Source: Verrucomicrobiota bacterium
GTDB lineage: Bacteria > Verrucomicrobiota > Verrucomicrobiia > Limisphaerales > UBA9464
Length of the DNA: 64,000 nucleotides
Reading direction: 5' to 3'
Assembly (NCBI GenBank): GCA_947454705.1
Contig: CANGKZ010000017.1
Location: forward strand, 1-64,000
The notes beneath the pieces were generated by a model that was given only the letters and a program-made list of their open reading frames with translations, did not search any database and was not told where the DNA came from. The translations under genes and the position numbers were made by a program. Shown one piece after another: positions 44,078-53,148 of this stretch (positions are counted from its first letter, which is position 1; every line of letters starts with the position of its first letter).

Positions 44078-44865
44078 GGCATGCTGACCGGTGGCTCCGG
44101 CAGCAGGGAATGAAAGGGCAACGTTGAGGCATCGGGCGGAAGCGCCGGATCGCCCAGCATCGCATGCCACCAAGCGTAGCCCGATGCCCCCTCATGGAGT
44201 GGTGCGTTCATGCGATCGCGGATGTTTCCAAGCTGCGACTCCATCGTCTCCTGGGTTGGAAACTGGTTGTAGTAGCCGGTATCCAACTGGAAACGCCGCG
44301 CCCATTCAGGTCCGGATCCCGGGGTGCTGCGGGCGAGCAGTTGAACGATGCAGGTTCGTGCGAGCTGGCGGAGGAACCACACATCGATGAGGTCAAAGAG
44401 GCCATCGCTGGCGAACTTCTGCTGCGCGCCGAGCACCACGTATTTCTGGGAGAAGGTGAAGGTGCAGAGGCCGAGTCCCTGCCACGAACGGAGGGTGTCG
44501 ATCACCGTCATTTCCCCGCCGGTGTGAAGCCCTCCCGCGGTGGCGAAGGCGGTGGCGAGACCGCCCCAAAGTTGGAGCCCGGCCCCGAGTTCGAGGAAGC
44601 GTCGGACAAACCAGGGCGATCCCTGCGCGTAGGTGGGAGAGGCGAGCACGAGGAGATCGGCCCCGGTGAGCAGCGCCTGTGCGGCAGGCTTCGAGGTGAT
44701 GGAGGGCAGCGCCCAGACCTGTTCAACCTCGATGCGAACCCCGGACTGCGCGAGGGCTTCGTTCGCGGCCTCGCGGGCGAAGGAGTGAAATCCCAGTGTG
44801 GCGCGATGGCTGTCGTGGCGGCCTGTCGCGGTGCTGGGCGAGAAGTGGAGCAGACGCAACCGCAC
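44068..44865 (-). CDS. Flavodoxin-fold NAD(P)H-dependent FMN reductase-like protein
   Basis: The protein has about 265 residues from GTG 44865, which follows GGGAGG by nine bases and lies two bases after the stop of the binding-protein gene. LRLLHFSPSTATGRH resembles the FMN-phosphate loop of flavodoxin-like reductases (SxSxxTG type), and ADLLVLASPTYAQGSPWFVR with GGLATAFATAGGLHTGGEM matches the later flavin-contacting loops. The longer open frame to 44919 overlaps the upstream gene and is unlikely. It is the last gene of the nine-gene minus operon. It may supply reduced flavin or reduce an intermediate. Confidence 0.75.
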   Translation of the reverse strand: MRLRLLHFSPSTATGRHDSHRATLGFHSFAREAANEALAQSGVRIEVEQVWALPSITSKPAAQALLTGADLLVLASPTYAQGSPWFVRRFLELGAGLQLWGGLATAFATAGGLHTGGEMTVIDTLRSWQGLGLCTFTFSQKYVVLGAQQKFASDGLFDLIDVWFLRQLARTCIVQLLARSTPGSGPEWARRFQLDTGYYNQFPTQETMESQLGNIRDRMNAPLHEGASGYAWWHAMLGDPALPPDASTLPFHSLLPEPPVSMPHG

Positions 44866-44867
44866 GA

Positions 44868-45887
44868 CTACGGGCCTCCCACCTTGGGCAGTGAGGACAT
44901 CATGCCGTAATCGATCCACGAATCATTGAGCGACTTCGGAATATCCTGAAGAAGCTGGAACTGCTTGAGCGCGCCCCGCCAGGTCTTGCGCTGCATTTGG
45001 CCCAATCCTGAGGCACCTGTTTCGTAGATGGCGAGGCGGCTGATGGCTTCGAGCGACCGGCGCTGGTACTCGGGATCGAGCTTTGGCGCGAAGTGCTGGA
45101 CCACGATCCGGCTCGCCGCCGCTGGATCGGCAAAGGCGGCGCGCCATCCGCGGTTGGACACGGCGAGGAATCGTTTCGCGACGTCCTTGTTCGACTTCAA
45201 AAATGCTTCGCTGCCGAAGTACACCTGCGAATACGCGCTGTAGCCGTGCGCGTGATACGGGATCATGTGAATGGGAATCCCGCGCGATTCGAGGGCCACG
45301 GCTTCATCGATCGAGTAACCCTGCACCGCATCGCAATCCCCGTTCAGGAGTGGCGTGAGGTCGTGGTCCTTTTCCACGATGGTGAACTCGGAGGGTTTGA
45401 ATCCCTCGTGGGCGAGCACGAGCTCGAGCGCCTTGCGTCCATCGGGATGAATGCCCAGCCGCTTTCCCCGCAGGCGGGCGAGGGAGTCGAAGCCTTTTTC
45501 GCGAAGGCTGATCAATCCCATCGGACTTCCCTGCAGCATGGTTCCAATCGCGCGGATCGGAGCACCGGAGGCCTTGGCTGCGATCAACACGCCGCTCTCG
45601 GAGCATCCGAGCCAGTTCCCACCGGACACGACGGTGTTCACCACCTTCATCTCGGTATCGACCGGCACAAAGGTCACATCGAGCCCCGCCTCGCGGTACC
45701 AGCCGTTGTGCTGGGCGAGCAGAAGACCGGCGAATTGCGCGTTGGGGTGCCAGTCGAGCTGGAAGGAGAGCTTGGTCAGTTCCGCGCCCAGCAGCGGCGC
45801 GATGGAACCGAGCACGGCAAGGATCCGCAGCAGGGAGTTCCAAGAATGGGACACCGAGGATCGCGGGATGGGGCGTGAGGCGCTCAT
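44868..45887 (-). CDS. ABC transporter substrate-binding protein, NMT1/THI5 family
   Basis: The protein has 339 residues. A signal peptide (LLRILAVLGSIAPLLGAELT) precedes LSFQLDWHPNAQFAGLLLAQ, the typical N-terminal signature of NMT1/THI5-like binding proteins that recognise pyrimidines, riboflavin, sulfonates and related small heterocycles. GLDVTFVPV and RLRGKRLGIHPDG follow the family pattern. It overlaps the DUF3891 gene by four bases (45884-45887) and belongs with the permease and ATPase just upstream. It is more divergent than, and not interchangeable with, the binding proteins at 57351 and 59832. Confidence 0.88.
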   Translation of the reverse strand: MSASRPIPRSSVSHSWNSLLRILAVLGSIAPLLGAELTKLSFQLDWHPNAQFAGLLLAQHNGWYREAGLDVTFVPVDTEMKVVNTVVSGGNWLGCSESGVLIAAKASGAPIRAIGTMLQGSPMGLISLREKGFDSLARLRGKRLGIHPDGRKALELVLAHEGFKPSEFTIVEKDHDLTPLLNGDCDAVQGYSIDEAVALESRGIPIHMIPYHAHGYSAYSQVYFGSEAFLKSNKDVAKRFLAVSNRGWRAAFADPAAASRIVVQHFAPKLDPEYQRRSLEAISRLAIYETGASGLGQMQRKTWRGALKQFQLLQDIPKSLNDSWIDYGMMSSLPKVGGP

Positions 45888-46705
45888 GGGTGCAGATGGA
45901 CCGACAGCATCACGGTGGGGGCGGCGTGGTAGAGTTGCTCGAGGGTTTTGGAATCCGGGAAGGTGTCGCCGGTGACCGGGCGGCCGGGAATTTCGAAGGT
46001 GAGGGAAGGGGCGTTAAACGGCCAGGGATCGAGTCGGAAGCTGCGGAGGGCGGTCCGTTGGACGCTCACGGTTTTTGTCGTGCCGTCGATCTGCGCCAGC
46101 GGATGCAGGAGGGAGGCGGCCTTGGGATAATCCACGCAGGAGAGCAGGGACATGTTGTCGCACGCCTGGAGGAGTCGGAAGTGTTCGAAGAGGCGTTCGA
46201 CCGTGAGATCGGCATCGCGGAACCGTCCGGAATCCGCGGCCTCGGCACGGAGTTCGAGCTGTCGGTGCCGCTGATGATCGACGAAGCGGTCGAGCAGGTG
46301 GAGTTCGTCGGGCTTGATGGTGGATCGATCGGCGTGCTCCGTCAGCAGGTTGCAGGTATGCATCGAGATGAGGATCGCGGCATACGGATTGTCCTCGGCG
46401 ACGATCTCCATCGCGCGTCCGCGGACGCCGAGATACTCGGGCAGATCGATCTCCTCGAACGCGGTGTACCCTCCCACGAGATCCGCACCGAAGGCGCTGG
46501 GCTTGCCGGCGCGGGTGATGGTGGGGGTCTCATCGCGCTTGGCCCATCCGTCATCGTGCCGACTGATTCCCTCCACGACATCGGCAAACGGATGCGGCTT
46601 GCGGAAGGATTCGTTTCCCCAGGCCTCGGCGAATTTTCCGGCCAGGGCGGCGTGGTCGGGGTGTCGGATGAGGAACCAGCCTTCGGGAGTTTTTTGACGG
46701 AGCAT
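45884..46705 (-). CDS. DUF3891 family protein
   Basis: The protein has about 273 residues from ATG 46705; the upstream extension overlaps the permease region and is unlikely. LRQKTPEGWFLIRHPDHAAL, AGKFAEAWGN and ISRHDDGWAKRDE are the recognised opening of DUF3891 proteins, with conserved His and Asp residues that suggest a metal-dependent hydrolase fold. It continues with DNMSLLSCVDYP and a C-terminal beta-rich segment. Function is unknown. Its place between the permease and the binding protein of one ABC system, with a four-base overlap downstream, suggests it acts on the transported compound. Confidence 0.8.
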   Translation of the reverse strand: MLRQKTPEGWFLIRHPDHAALAGKFAEAWGNESFRKPHPFADVVEGISRHDDGWAKRDETPTITRAGKPSAFGADLVGGYTAFEEIDLPEYLGVRGRAMEIVAEDNPYAAILISMHTCNLLTEHADRSTIKPDELHLLDRFVDHQRHRQLELRAEAADSGRFRDADLTVERLFEHFRLLQACDNMSLLSCVDYPKAASLLHPLAQIDGTTKTVSVQRTALRSFRLDPWPFNAPSLTFEIPGRPVTGDTFPDSKTLEQLYHAAPTVMLSVHLHP

Positions 46706-46752
46706 GGCGTGGATGGATTGGAAAAAACGCGCGGCGGAATTCGGATGCGGGG

Positions 46753-47544
46753 CTATTCCGCGTCGGCCTTCATTGCCGATTCGTGCCAGTGGTGGAGGAA
46801 CCACCATTCAAGGCCGACCACGAGAAAGAAGAACATAAAGCCCAGCACGCTCGCGGTGAGGACCAGGGCGAAGAGGTAATCGGTCTGGAGCTGGCTGTTG
46901 GCGTAGACAATCGAGTATCCGAGTCCGCCTTGTCCCACGGCGTTGGAGCTGGCGAACAATTCTCCGGTGATGGCGCCGATCACCGAGATTCCCGACGAGA
47001 TCCGCAATCCAACGAACAACGCTGGAACCGCGTGCGGGAGCTGGAGTCGCATGAGGGTCTGTGCCCGCGAGGCATTGGACATGCGGAACAAATCCATGAG
47101 GTTTCTCGGCACGCTCACCAATCCCTGGGTGGTGTTGGCGATGATCGGGAAGAGGCAGATGATGAAGGCGACCCCCATGACCGAGCGGACGCCGGACCCG
47201 AACCACATGAGAATCAGCGGCGCGATGGCCACGATGGGAACCGTCTGCAACACCAGCGTGTAGGGATAGAGCGAGCGGCGGATGATCGGCGATTGCGCGA
47301 AGAGCAGGGCGATGGAGATTCCGCCGAGGATCGAGAGCAGGAATCCCCCGGCGGCTTCCACGGCGGTGATTTGAAAGGCGTGAATCAGGTTTTGATGGCG
47401 CTCGGCCACCGCCGCCGCCACGGCCGAGGGCGGGGGAAGGATGTAGGCGGGGATCTTGAAGGCGATGCAGGCGCCGTGCCATGCGAGGATCACGACGACG
47501 AACACCGCGAGGGGCCACCGGAGGTTGAGAATGGCGCGTTTCAT
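46753..47544 (-). CDS. ABC transporter permease (SsuC/TauC/ThiX type)
   Basis: The protein has 263 residues with about six membrane helices and the permease EAA-like loop (MDLFRMSNASRAQTLMRLQL-type segment followed by PHAVPALFVGLRI). The early stretch QITAVEAAGGFLLSILGGIS and RRSLYPYTLVLQTVPIVAIA are typical of the nitrate/sulfonate/pyrimidine uptake permeases. Its start overlaps the ATPase stop by four bases. It is the only permease in the island although three binding proteins are present. Confidence 0.93.
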   Translation of the reverse strand: MKRAILNLRWPLAVFVVVILAWHGACIAFKIPAYILPPPSAVAAAVAERHQNLIHAFQITAVEAAGGFLLSILGGISIALLFAQSPIIRRSLYPYTLVLQTVPIVAIAPLILMWFGSGVRSVMGVAFIICLFPIIANTTQGLVSVPRNLMDLFRMSNASRAQTLMRLQLPHAVPALFVGLRISSGISVIGAITGELFASSNAVGQGGLGYSIVYANSQLQTDYLFALVLTASVLGFMFFFLVVGLEWWFLHHWHESAMKADAE

Positions 47545-48350
47545 ACGGCGGTTTTCACGGCTCGGAGGGCGGCGCTGACTTCACCCACCTTGGAGAGGAA
47601 TTCCGGTGCGCTGCGCAGCGCCGGGGTGCGGGGGATCGAAAAAGATACGGGAATTTCCCGGGCGATCTCCCCGGGATTGGCGCGCAGCACCAGGATGCGC
47701 GTCGAGAGAAACACGGCTTCGGCAACGCTGTGGGTGACGAAAAAGGTGGTGAACTGATCGTTGTCGCGGAGTCGGAGAACTTCCTCGTTGAGAAAATCGC
47801 GCGTCATTTCGTCGAGCGCTCCGAACGGTTCATCCATCAGGAGAATGCGCGGACGAATGGCGAGGGCGCGGGCGATGGACACCCGCATGCGCATGCCGCC
47901 GCTGAGTTGTCGCGGGTAGTGTCCCGCCACGGCGCTGAGGCCGACCAGTTCGATGAGCTTGGTGGCCCGTTCGCGTCGTTGATCGCGGGTGAGGCGGCCT
48001 TCGAGTTCGAGTCCCAACTCCACATTGCCCTGCACCGTGCGCCAGGGGAGGAGGGTGGCGTCCTGGAAGATGAAGGACATGATTTCCCGGGCGTTGTCCG
48101 GGGTCATGCCGTCGAGACGGATGGATCCCGAGGTCAGCGGGGACAATCCCGAGAGCAGTCGGAGCAGTGTGGATTTGCCGCATCCGCTGGGGCCGATGAG
48201 GGAGATGAATTCACCGCGTTCCACCGAGAGATCGAGTCCGTTGAGGACCACTGATCCGTTCGGCCAGCGTTTGGTGACCTGATTCAGCCGGATGAACTCC
48301 GGTTGGGAGTCGGCCGGTGCGGCGGGTTTGGATTCCGGGGACGGATTCAT
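47541..48350 (-). CDS. ABC transporter ATP-binding protein (SsuB/TauB/ThiZ type)
   Basis: The protein has about 269 residues from ATG 48350, whose ATGA overlaps the stop of the upstream hydrolase gene. Walker A is GPSGCGKSTLL, the signature is QLSGGMRMRVSIARALA, Walker B is ILLMDEPFGALDE, and the switch His is in FFVTHSVAEAVFL. The open frame extends to 48536, but that part lies inside the neighbouring gene. This is the standard ATPase of nitrate/sulfonate/pyrimidine-type importers and pairs with the permease directly downstream. Confidence 0.95.
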   Translation of the reverse strand: MNPSPESKPAAPADSQPEFIRLNQVTKRWPNGSVVLNGLDLSVERGEFISLIGPSGCGKSTLLRLLSGLSPLTSGSIRLDGMTPDNAREIMSFIFQDATLLPWRTVQGNVELGLELEGRLTRDQRRERATKLIELVGLSAVAGHYPRQLSGGMRMRVSIARALAIRPRILLMDEPFGALDEMTRDFLNEEVLRLRDNDQFTTFFVTHSVAEAVFLSTRILVLRANPGEIAREIPVSFSIPRTPALRSAPEFLSKVGEVSAALRAVKTAV

Positions 48351-50158
48351 TCGGCGAGCGGAAGCCAGATCGAGCTGGGGTGTTCCGGAGTGTGAACGAG
48401 TTGCTGCGAATTGATCTTCCAGTCGCGCGGCGAGGCCAGATGCGCGGCGACCTTGCCGCCGGGGTTGCGGTCGTAGAGCGGAAATGCGGCACCGGCCACC
48501 TCGATGCCGATGCGCTCGCCGGCCGCGAACACGCAACTGGTGGGCTCCAATTCAAATCGCCACCGCTGGATCGCATCGGCCGTGTGTCCGCCCGCGCCGA
48601 ACATCCACGAACTGCGCGCAATGCCGTGACACACGTTGAGCGCCTTCCCGTCGGTGGTGTGGCGCACCAATTTTACAAACACGTCGGCCTGCTGCTGTCG
48701 GCTCGTGACATAGAGATCGACCCACGGGGCACCGCAGACGTGCACGGGTTGTTCGAGGGTTTGCGACACGTACACAAGGACGTTGTTCAGCTGACTGGAC
48801 CGGATTTGATTGAACTGTCCCGGGGCTCCGCCGGGGCCGGGGGAAAGTGCCGGCACCTCGGGTTCGTGCACCCAGGTGTCCCGCGGTTCCTCGCGATGCG
48901 GGGCGCGCGCGTCGAGCCATCCATCGCCCTTGGCGGAATTGGCGCGGCCCTCGGATCGGACGTGAAGACGCAGTCCCTGCGCACCGGTTTCGTAGGGCGG
49001 ACGCGCGCCGGGCAGGGTGGCGAGGGAGACCCGCGTGGGCGCGTGCCAGCGTTGGGTGCCTTGCGCGAAGAGCCGCACTTTCGGTTCGTGGGCGAAGGTC
49101 CCCGCATCCTTCAGCCAGTGATCGAACCAGCGAAGGTGCAATTGATCGGTGTCGAGGGCGGCCTCGGAACCAAAATCGGTCTCCCCGGCAAAACGCGACC
49201 ACGGGATGTGGGTCCAGGGACCGGCAACGAGATACTGCTGGTCGCGCGCGGGTGCGGTGCCGGCGGAGGCGCGGAGGGACTCGAACAAATGCGCGCTGCC
49301 GTGCAGGTAGGTGTCGAACCAACCGAGAATGTGAAGCGCGGGGATCTGGATGTCGTGATATCGCGCGGAGATGTCGAAGGATTCCCACCAGGCGCCGGAT
49401 CCGCGGCGGGTGACCCAATCCTGGTAATACGAGGCGAGTCCGGTGGCGGAAAGTTCGGGGATCTCGGCGTACGGGGCCTGGGCAAACAGGCGCGGGAGTT
49501 GAAGCCACGCCGCTTCAAGGGCTTCGCCCACGCCGCGGGCGCGGAGGCGTCGTGCATCGGACTTCAGCATCTGCGTGGCCCATCCCACCGTGCTGGCAAG
49601 ACGCAGCGCGCCATGGTGATAAAACCATCCGCTGTGGAGATCGCCGGCAGTCTGTGCGGGAACGATGCACTTGAGGGCGGCGGGTTTTTCCGCGGCGGCG
49701 AGCAGCTGGGTGAGCCCCTGGTAGCTGAAGCCGTACATGCCGATCCGTCCGTTGCACTCGGGTCGGCTGGCCAGCCAGTCGATGGTGTCGGCCCCATCGC
49801 GGGCCTCGTCGCGAAAGGGGTAGAATCGTCCGCTGCTGTCGCCGCGCCCGCGGACATCCTGGATCACGACGTTGTAGCCGTGTCGGGCGAACCAGACCGG
49901 CTGGGCGCAGACGACGGTGGTGGCGATGGCGCGTCCGTAGGGCTGCCGGACCAGCAGGGTGGGGGCGGGCTTTCCGCCGCGTCCGCCGGGTGGGTAGTAG
50001 TGGTCGGAGACCAGGTACGTACCATCTTTGAGACGGAACCGGACGTCCCGCTCCACCATGACTCCGGAGCCGCAGTCCACGAGGGCGGTGGCCGGAGCTC
50101 CCGGCGTCGGGCGACGGCGGGGGGATGGGGAATTCCGCGTCGTCGTGTTTCCCGACAT
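48347..50158 (-). CDS. CocE/NonD-family (Xaa-Pro dipeptidyl-peptidase-like) hydrolase
   Basis: The protein has 603 residues. The N-terminal alpha/beta-hydrolase domain starts after RFRLKDGTYLVSDHYYP. The oxyanion region contains VVIQDVRGRGDSSGRFYPF, the nucleophile Ser lies in RIGMYGFSYQGLTQLL, the Asp in HILGWFDTYLHG and the His in AGPWTHIPWSRF. The C-terminal half is the jelly-roll of the family (VDLYVTSRQQQADVFVKL). Family members hydrolyse esters, amides (cocaine, glutaryl-7-ACA) or dipeptides. There is no signal peptide, so it is probably cytoplasmic. It overlaps the ATPase gene by four bases and follows the creatininase-like gene by four, so it belongs to the catabolic operon. Confidence 0.88.
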   Translation of the reverse strand: MSGNTTTRNSPSPRRRPTPGAPATALVDCGSGVMVERDVRFRLKDGTYLVSDHYYPPGGRGGKPAPTLLVRQPYGRAIATTVVCAQPVWFARHGYNVVIQDVRGRGDSSGRFYPFRDEARDGADTIDWLASRPECNGRIGMYGFSYQGLTQLLAAAEKPAALKCIVPAQTAGDLHSGWFYHHGALRLASTVGWATQMLKSDARRLRARGVGEALEAAWLQLPRLFAQAPYAEIPELSATGLASYYQDWVTRRGSGAWWESFDISARYHDIQIPALHILGWFDTYLHGSAHLFESLRASAGTAPARDQQYLVAGPWTHIPWSRFAGETDFGSEAALDTDQLHLRWFDHWLKDAGTFAHEPKVRLFAQGTQRWHAPTRVSLATLPGARPPYETGAQGLRLHVRSEGRANSAKGDGWLDARAPHREEPRDTWVHEPEVPALSPGPGGAPGQFNQIRSSQLNNVLVYVSQTLEQPVHVCGAPWVDLYVTSRQQQADVFVKLVRHTTDGKALNVCHGIARSSWMFGAGGHTADAIQRWRFELEPTSCVFAAGERIGIEVAGAAFPLYDRNPGGKVAAHLASPRDWKINSQQLVHTPEHPSSIWLPLAE

Positions 50159-50162
50159 GAGG

Positions 50163-50951
50163 TCAGAGTTTGAGGAGATTCTCGTACGCCGCCATTTCCA
50201 CCAGCGCGGCGGCGATGCGGGTGCTCATTTCGTCGCACCACTTTTGTCCCTTTTCGGCGGTGCTCGGATTGGGATCCCCCATCACGCCGCTCGGCGCGAT
50301 GTCGCGCGTGAGCCAGGCGTAGGTGGCGCTGGCGAACTCGGGTTTCAGCACGCCCGGGTCTCCGACCTTGGCGATGTAGTTGACCGTGTATTTGTCGGTG
50401 TGGACCAACTCCGGGGTCGCGGCGAGGAGGAGCGAGGTTTCGACTTCGCCGGCGTGGAATCCGTAGGCCGCTTCCTGCGCGCCGAGTCCCGAGGCGGGGC
50501 CGCCGCCGAACAGGCAGAAGGTGCGCATACCGAATTCCTCCCGGAGGTCACGCGCCATGACGTCGAGCAGCGAGTGATTCCCGCCGTGGCTGTTGAAGAA
50601 CACCAGCTTCTTGAATCCTGCGGCGTGCAGACTCGCAGCGAGATCGTGCAGGACGCCGATGAAGGTCTCGCGGCTGAGGCTGAGCGTGCCGGGGTAGCCG
50701 ACGTGTTCGTTGCTCTTGCCGTAGCAGACCGGCGCGAGGGCGTAGATGGGCAGCTCCTTCGGAATCTTTTGCAGGGCGTGGCCGAGCATCAGGTTGTTGA
50801 GGAGGGTGTCGGTCGCGAGCGGGAGATGATGTCCGTGTTGTTCGATCGCCGCGGTGGGGAGCACGAGCAAAGTTTTGTCGCGCGGGAGGGCATCGACCTG
50901 CTTCCAGGTGAGGTAGGGAAGGAAGCGTTCCGGCGGGATCCAGGTTTTCAC
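50163..50951 (-). CDS. Creatininase-family metal-dependent amidohydrolase
   Basis: The protein has 262 residues. Metal ligands are evident in TAAIEQHGHHLPLATDT (Glu, His, Asp), then KKLVFFNSHGGNHSLLD and FHAGEVETSLLL (Glu). This is the creatinine amidohydrolase fold, a hexamer with two metals. The family opens cyclic or formyl amides: creatinine itself, the formamide of ring-opened GTP (archaeal ArfB) and the peptide step in mycofactocin synthesis (MftE). The neighbouring deaminases, cyclohydrolase-like gene and amidase make a cyclic-amide or formamide substrate plausible. It lies four bases before the CocE gene and 41 after the FAD oxidase. Confidence 0.9.
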   Translation of the reverse strand: MKTWIPPERFLPYLTWKQVDALPRDKTLLVLPTAAIEQHGHHLPLATDTLLNNLMLGHALQKIPKELPIYALAPVCYGKSNEHVGYPGTLSLSRETFIGVLHDLAASLHAAGFKKLVFFNSHGGNHSLLDVMARDLREEFGMRTFCLFGGGPASGLGAQEAAYGFHAGEVETSLLLAATPELVHTDKYTVNYIAKVGDPGVLKPEFASATYAWLTRDIAPSGVMGDPNPSTAEKGQKWCDEMSTRIAAALVEMAAYENLLKL

Positions 50952-50992
50952 GGGTAAATCGGGGAATGCAGCAGGTTTCGGGTTTAGGGGGC

Positions 50993-52375
50993 TCAGGCTG
51001 CGATGGCCGGGGGAGTGGGGGCGGCCTGTTCGAGCGTGGCGGCGAATCCGCGCATCTTGCCCGGATTCAGCAGGCCGCGGGGATCGTAGGTTTGCTTGGC
51101 GACGAGTTTCGCATCATCGGGACGCCAACGGCCGGAGCCTTCGAGGAAGTTCACGTGCGGATTGGCGATGCCGATACCAAGTTCGGTACAGGCTTGGATC
51201 ACCTCCTGGAGTTGCGCATCGGAGTGGTAGCGAATCACCGGAATGGAACCCGGAGTGTACACCCCGTCGGATTTCACGAACTCGACATGGAGGAGGAAGT
51301 CGTCGCCGTAACGGGCCTTGAGCTGTCGGTACTGTTCGCGGAAACGCGTGGGAGAGAATCCGCACTGGAGATAAGTCAGCGAGGGATCCGCCTTGAGCGC
51401 CCAGAGCGTGGTGTGGTTCCAGGTGTAGTCGCTGAGCTGGGCCCCGCGGCGAACCTCGGTGTACGGGGCGGTGAACACGACCTGTCCGCCGGTGGAGGTG
51501 GCAACGTGCGCGAGGCGTTCCAACTGGTCGTCCGCGACTTCGATGAAGGCGAGGGCCTTTCCGGTGGGGACCCATTTTTGGAGCGGGGCAAAATGCGAGG
51601 GCAGGGGCCACTCGAAATTGGAGAGCAGGCGCTTCTTGAAGGATTCGTTGTGCGCGATGGCCTCGATGAAGTCGAAGGACTGTCCGTAGGTGTCGTGCGC
51701 CACGGCGAGCTGGGCCCAGTTGCTGCGGGGAGCGAGCTTCAGTTCGACTTCGACGATGATTCCATTGGTGCCCCAGGCGTGGAGCACGCGGAAGATTTCG
51801 GATCCGGTCAGTTTGATGCGCTTGGGCTCGGCCTCCATCGTGAGGACGGTGAGCGAGTGGACGGTTCCATTCTCACGCAGGCTTCCCCAAGTGATGCTGC
51901 CGATGCCGCCGCTGCCGCCAGCGCAGAAGCCGGCGACGCTGGCCTTCACCCAGGTGCTCGGGTAGCAGCGGAGCTCCCATCCGGATTTCCGCGCGGTGCT
52001 TTCAATATTGATCAATCTCGCCGCGGGTTCGCATCGGGCAATGCCGTCGGCAGTGATCTCGATCACCTTGTCGAGTCCGGCGAGGTCCACCACGAGTCCG
52101 CCCTGGGTGGGGATGCACTGGCCGTAGTTGCCGGTGCCAGCGCCGCGCAGGGTGACGGGGATCCGCTGTTCGAAGGCGAATTTGATGATGTCGCGCAACT
52201 GTTCCTCGGATCGCGGTTGCACCACGGCATCGGCCAGCCGGCCTTCGAGTTCCCGTTTCAGCACCGGGGAGTACCAGTAGAAGTCGCGACTGAGGGACTC
52301 GAGCTGGGAGGGCTGGGTGAGGATTTGCTCGGCGGGGAGCACACGGGCGAGGGCGCTGAGGGCGGCGGAAGTCAT
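50993..52375 (-). CDS. FAD-linked oxidase (PCMH/FAD_binding_4 family)
   Basis: The protein has 460 residues. VTLRGAGTGNYGQCIPTQGG is the typical FAD-binding PCMH segment. GFCAGGSGGIGSITWGSLRE contributes the FAD-pyrophosphate contacts and TNGIIVEVELKLAP ends the domain. The C-terminal half (VRRGAQLSDYTWNHTTLWAL, HVNFLEGSGRW) is a substrate domain of the GlcD/alditol-oxidase class. These enzymes oxidise hydroxy acids, alcohols or amines. It is most likely the second gene of the minus operon, after the deaminase. Substrate unknown. Confidence 0.87.
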   Translation of the reverse strand: MTSAALSALARVLPAEQILTQPSQLESLSRDFYWYSPVLKRELEGRLADAVVQPRSEEQLRDIIKFAFEQRIPVTLRGAGTGNYGQCIPTQGGLVVDLAGLDKVIEITADGIARCEPAARLINIESTARKSGWELRCYPSTWVKASVAGFCAGGSGGIGSITWGSLRENGTVHSLTVLTMEAEPKRIKLTGSEIFRVLHAWGTNGIIVEVELKLAPRSNWAQLAVAHDTYGQSFDFIEAIAHNESFKKRLLSNFEWPLPSHFAPLQKWVPTGKALAFIEVADDQLERLAHVATSTGGQVVFTAPYTEVRRGAQLSDYTWNHTTLWALKADPSLTYLQCGFSPTRFREQYRQLKARYGDDFLLHVEFVKSDGVYTPGSIPVIRYHSDAQLQEVIQACTELGIGIANPHVNFLEGSGRWRPDDAKLVAKQTYDPRGLLNPGKMRGFAATLEQAAPTPPAIAA

Positions 52376-52477
52376 CGGTGAGGTTGGCGTTGCGTTGGCC
52401 GGGGAGATGGGGGATTCGGGCGAACGGTTGAGGTTGAAACAGGGCGAAAAGTGGAGGCGGCGGTTTGGGATGAATCG

Positions 52478-53011
52478 CTATTTGGACTTCGGAGTCTTCC
52501 GATGCCGCCACGTTCGGATCATCGCCTGCATTCGCGGATCCTCAAATATCGACACACAAGCGGCACGGGCCACGGGGCCCACGACCTCGCACTTCATGTC
52601 TGACTTTCGGGCCAGCGTTTTCGCCGGGATGTAAATTTGAGAGCAGTGCTTCGAGGCGTCGGAAATCGTGGCCCCGAACACGACCCGATCGATCCCCGAC
52701 CACAGGGCCATGCTCATGCACATGGGGCACGGTTCGCAGGTGGTGTAGAGGGTGTGGCCGGTGAGGGTGAGCTTCTTCAGTCGCTTGCAGGTGGCGCGGA
52801 GGACACGGACTTCGGCGTGCGAACTGGGGTCCCATTCGGCGGCGACTGCGTTGAGCCGGCGCATCACGAGTCGGCCAGTGGCGGTCTCGACCACGTCGGC
52901 GCAGAAGGGCGATTGCTTGGGCGTGCCGAGCTTGCGCGCGGTCCAGTCGGCCAGGCGCGTCATGCACTCCAGATCGCTGATGCTTCCGCTCGTTTCCTTG
53001 GGTTTCGCCAT
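52478..53011 (-). CDS. Cytidine/guanine-type nucleobase deaminase
   Basis: The protein has about 177 residues from ATG 53011, preceded by GGAGGG at a five-base spacing. The zinc site is complete: SHAEVRVLRATC (His and catalytic Glu) and YTTCEPCPMCMSMALWSGID (two Cys). The fold covers tRNA adenosine deaminase TadA, guanine deaminase and cytosine deaminase. RVVFGATISDASKHCSQIYI is closer to free-base/guanine deaminases than to TadA. The genome position inside a heterocycle island favours action on a small base. It is probably the first gene of the nine-gene operon and diverges from the amidase at 53149. Confidence 0.83.
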   Translation of the reverse strand: MAKPKETSGSISDLECMTRLADWTARKLGTPKQSPFCADVVETATGRLVMRRLNAVAAEWDPSSHAEVRVLRATCKRLKKLTLTGHTLYTTCEPCPMCMSMALWSGIDRVVFGATISDASKHCSQIYIPAKTLARKSDMKCEVVGPVARAACVSIFEDPRMQAMIRTWRHRKTPKSK

Positions 53012-53148
53012 GCTGACCCTCCACGGAAGCAATCGGCAAGCCAGCCGCGTGGCGCGGCTCGTGCAAGATTGCGTTTTGCCGCATTCACGGCGTGAATCCT
53101 GCATGTCGTGGATCGAGTCGACACGATCCCACCCCTGCTTTGTTTTGG

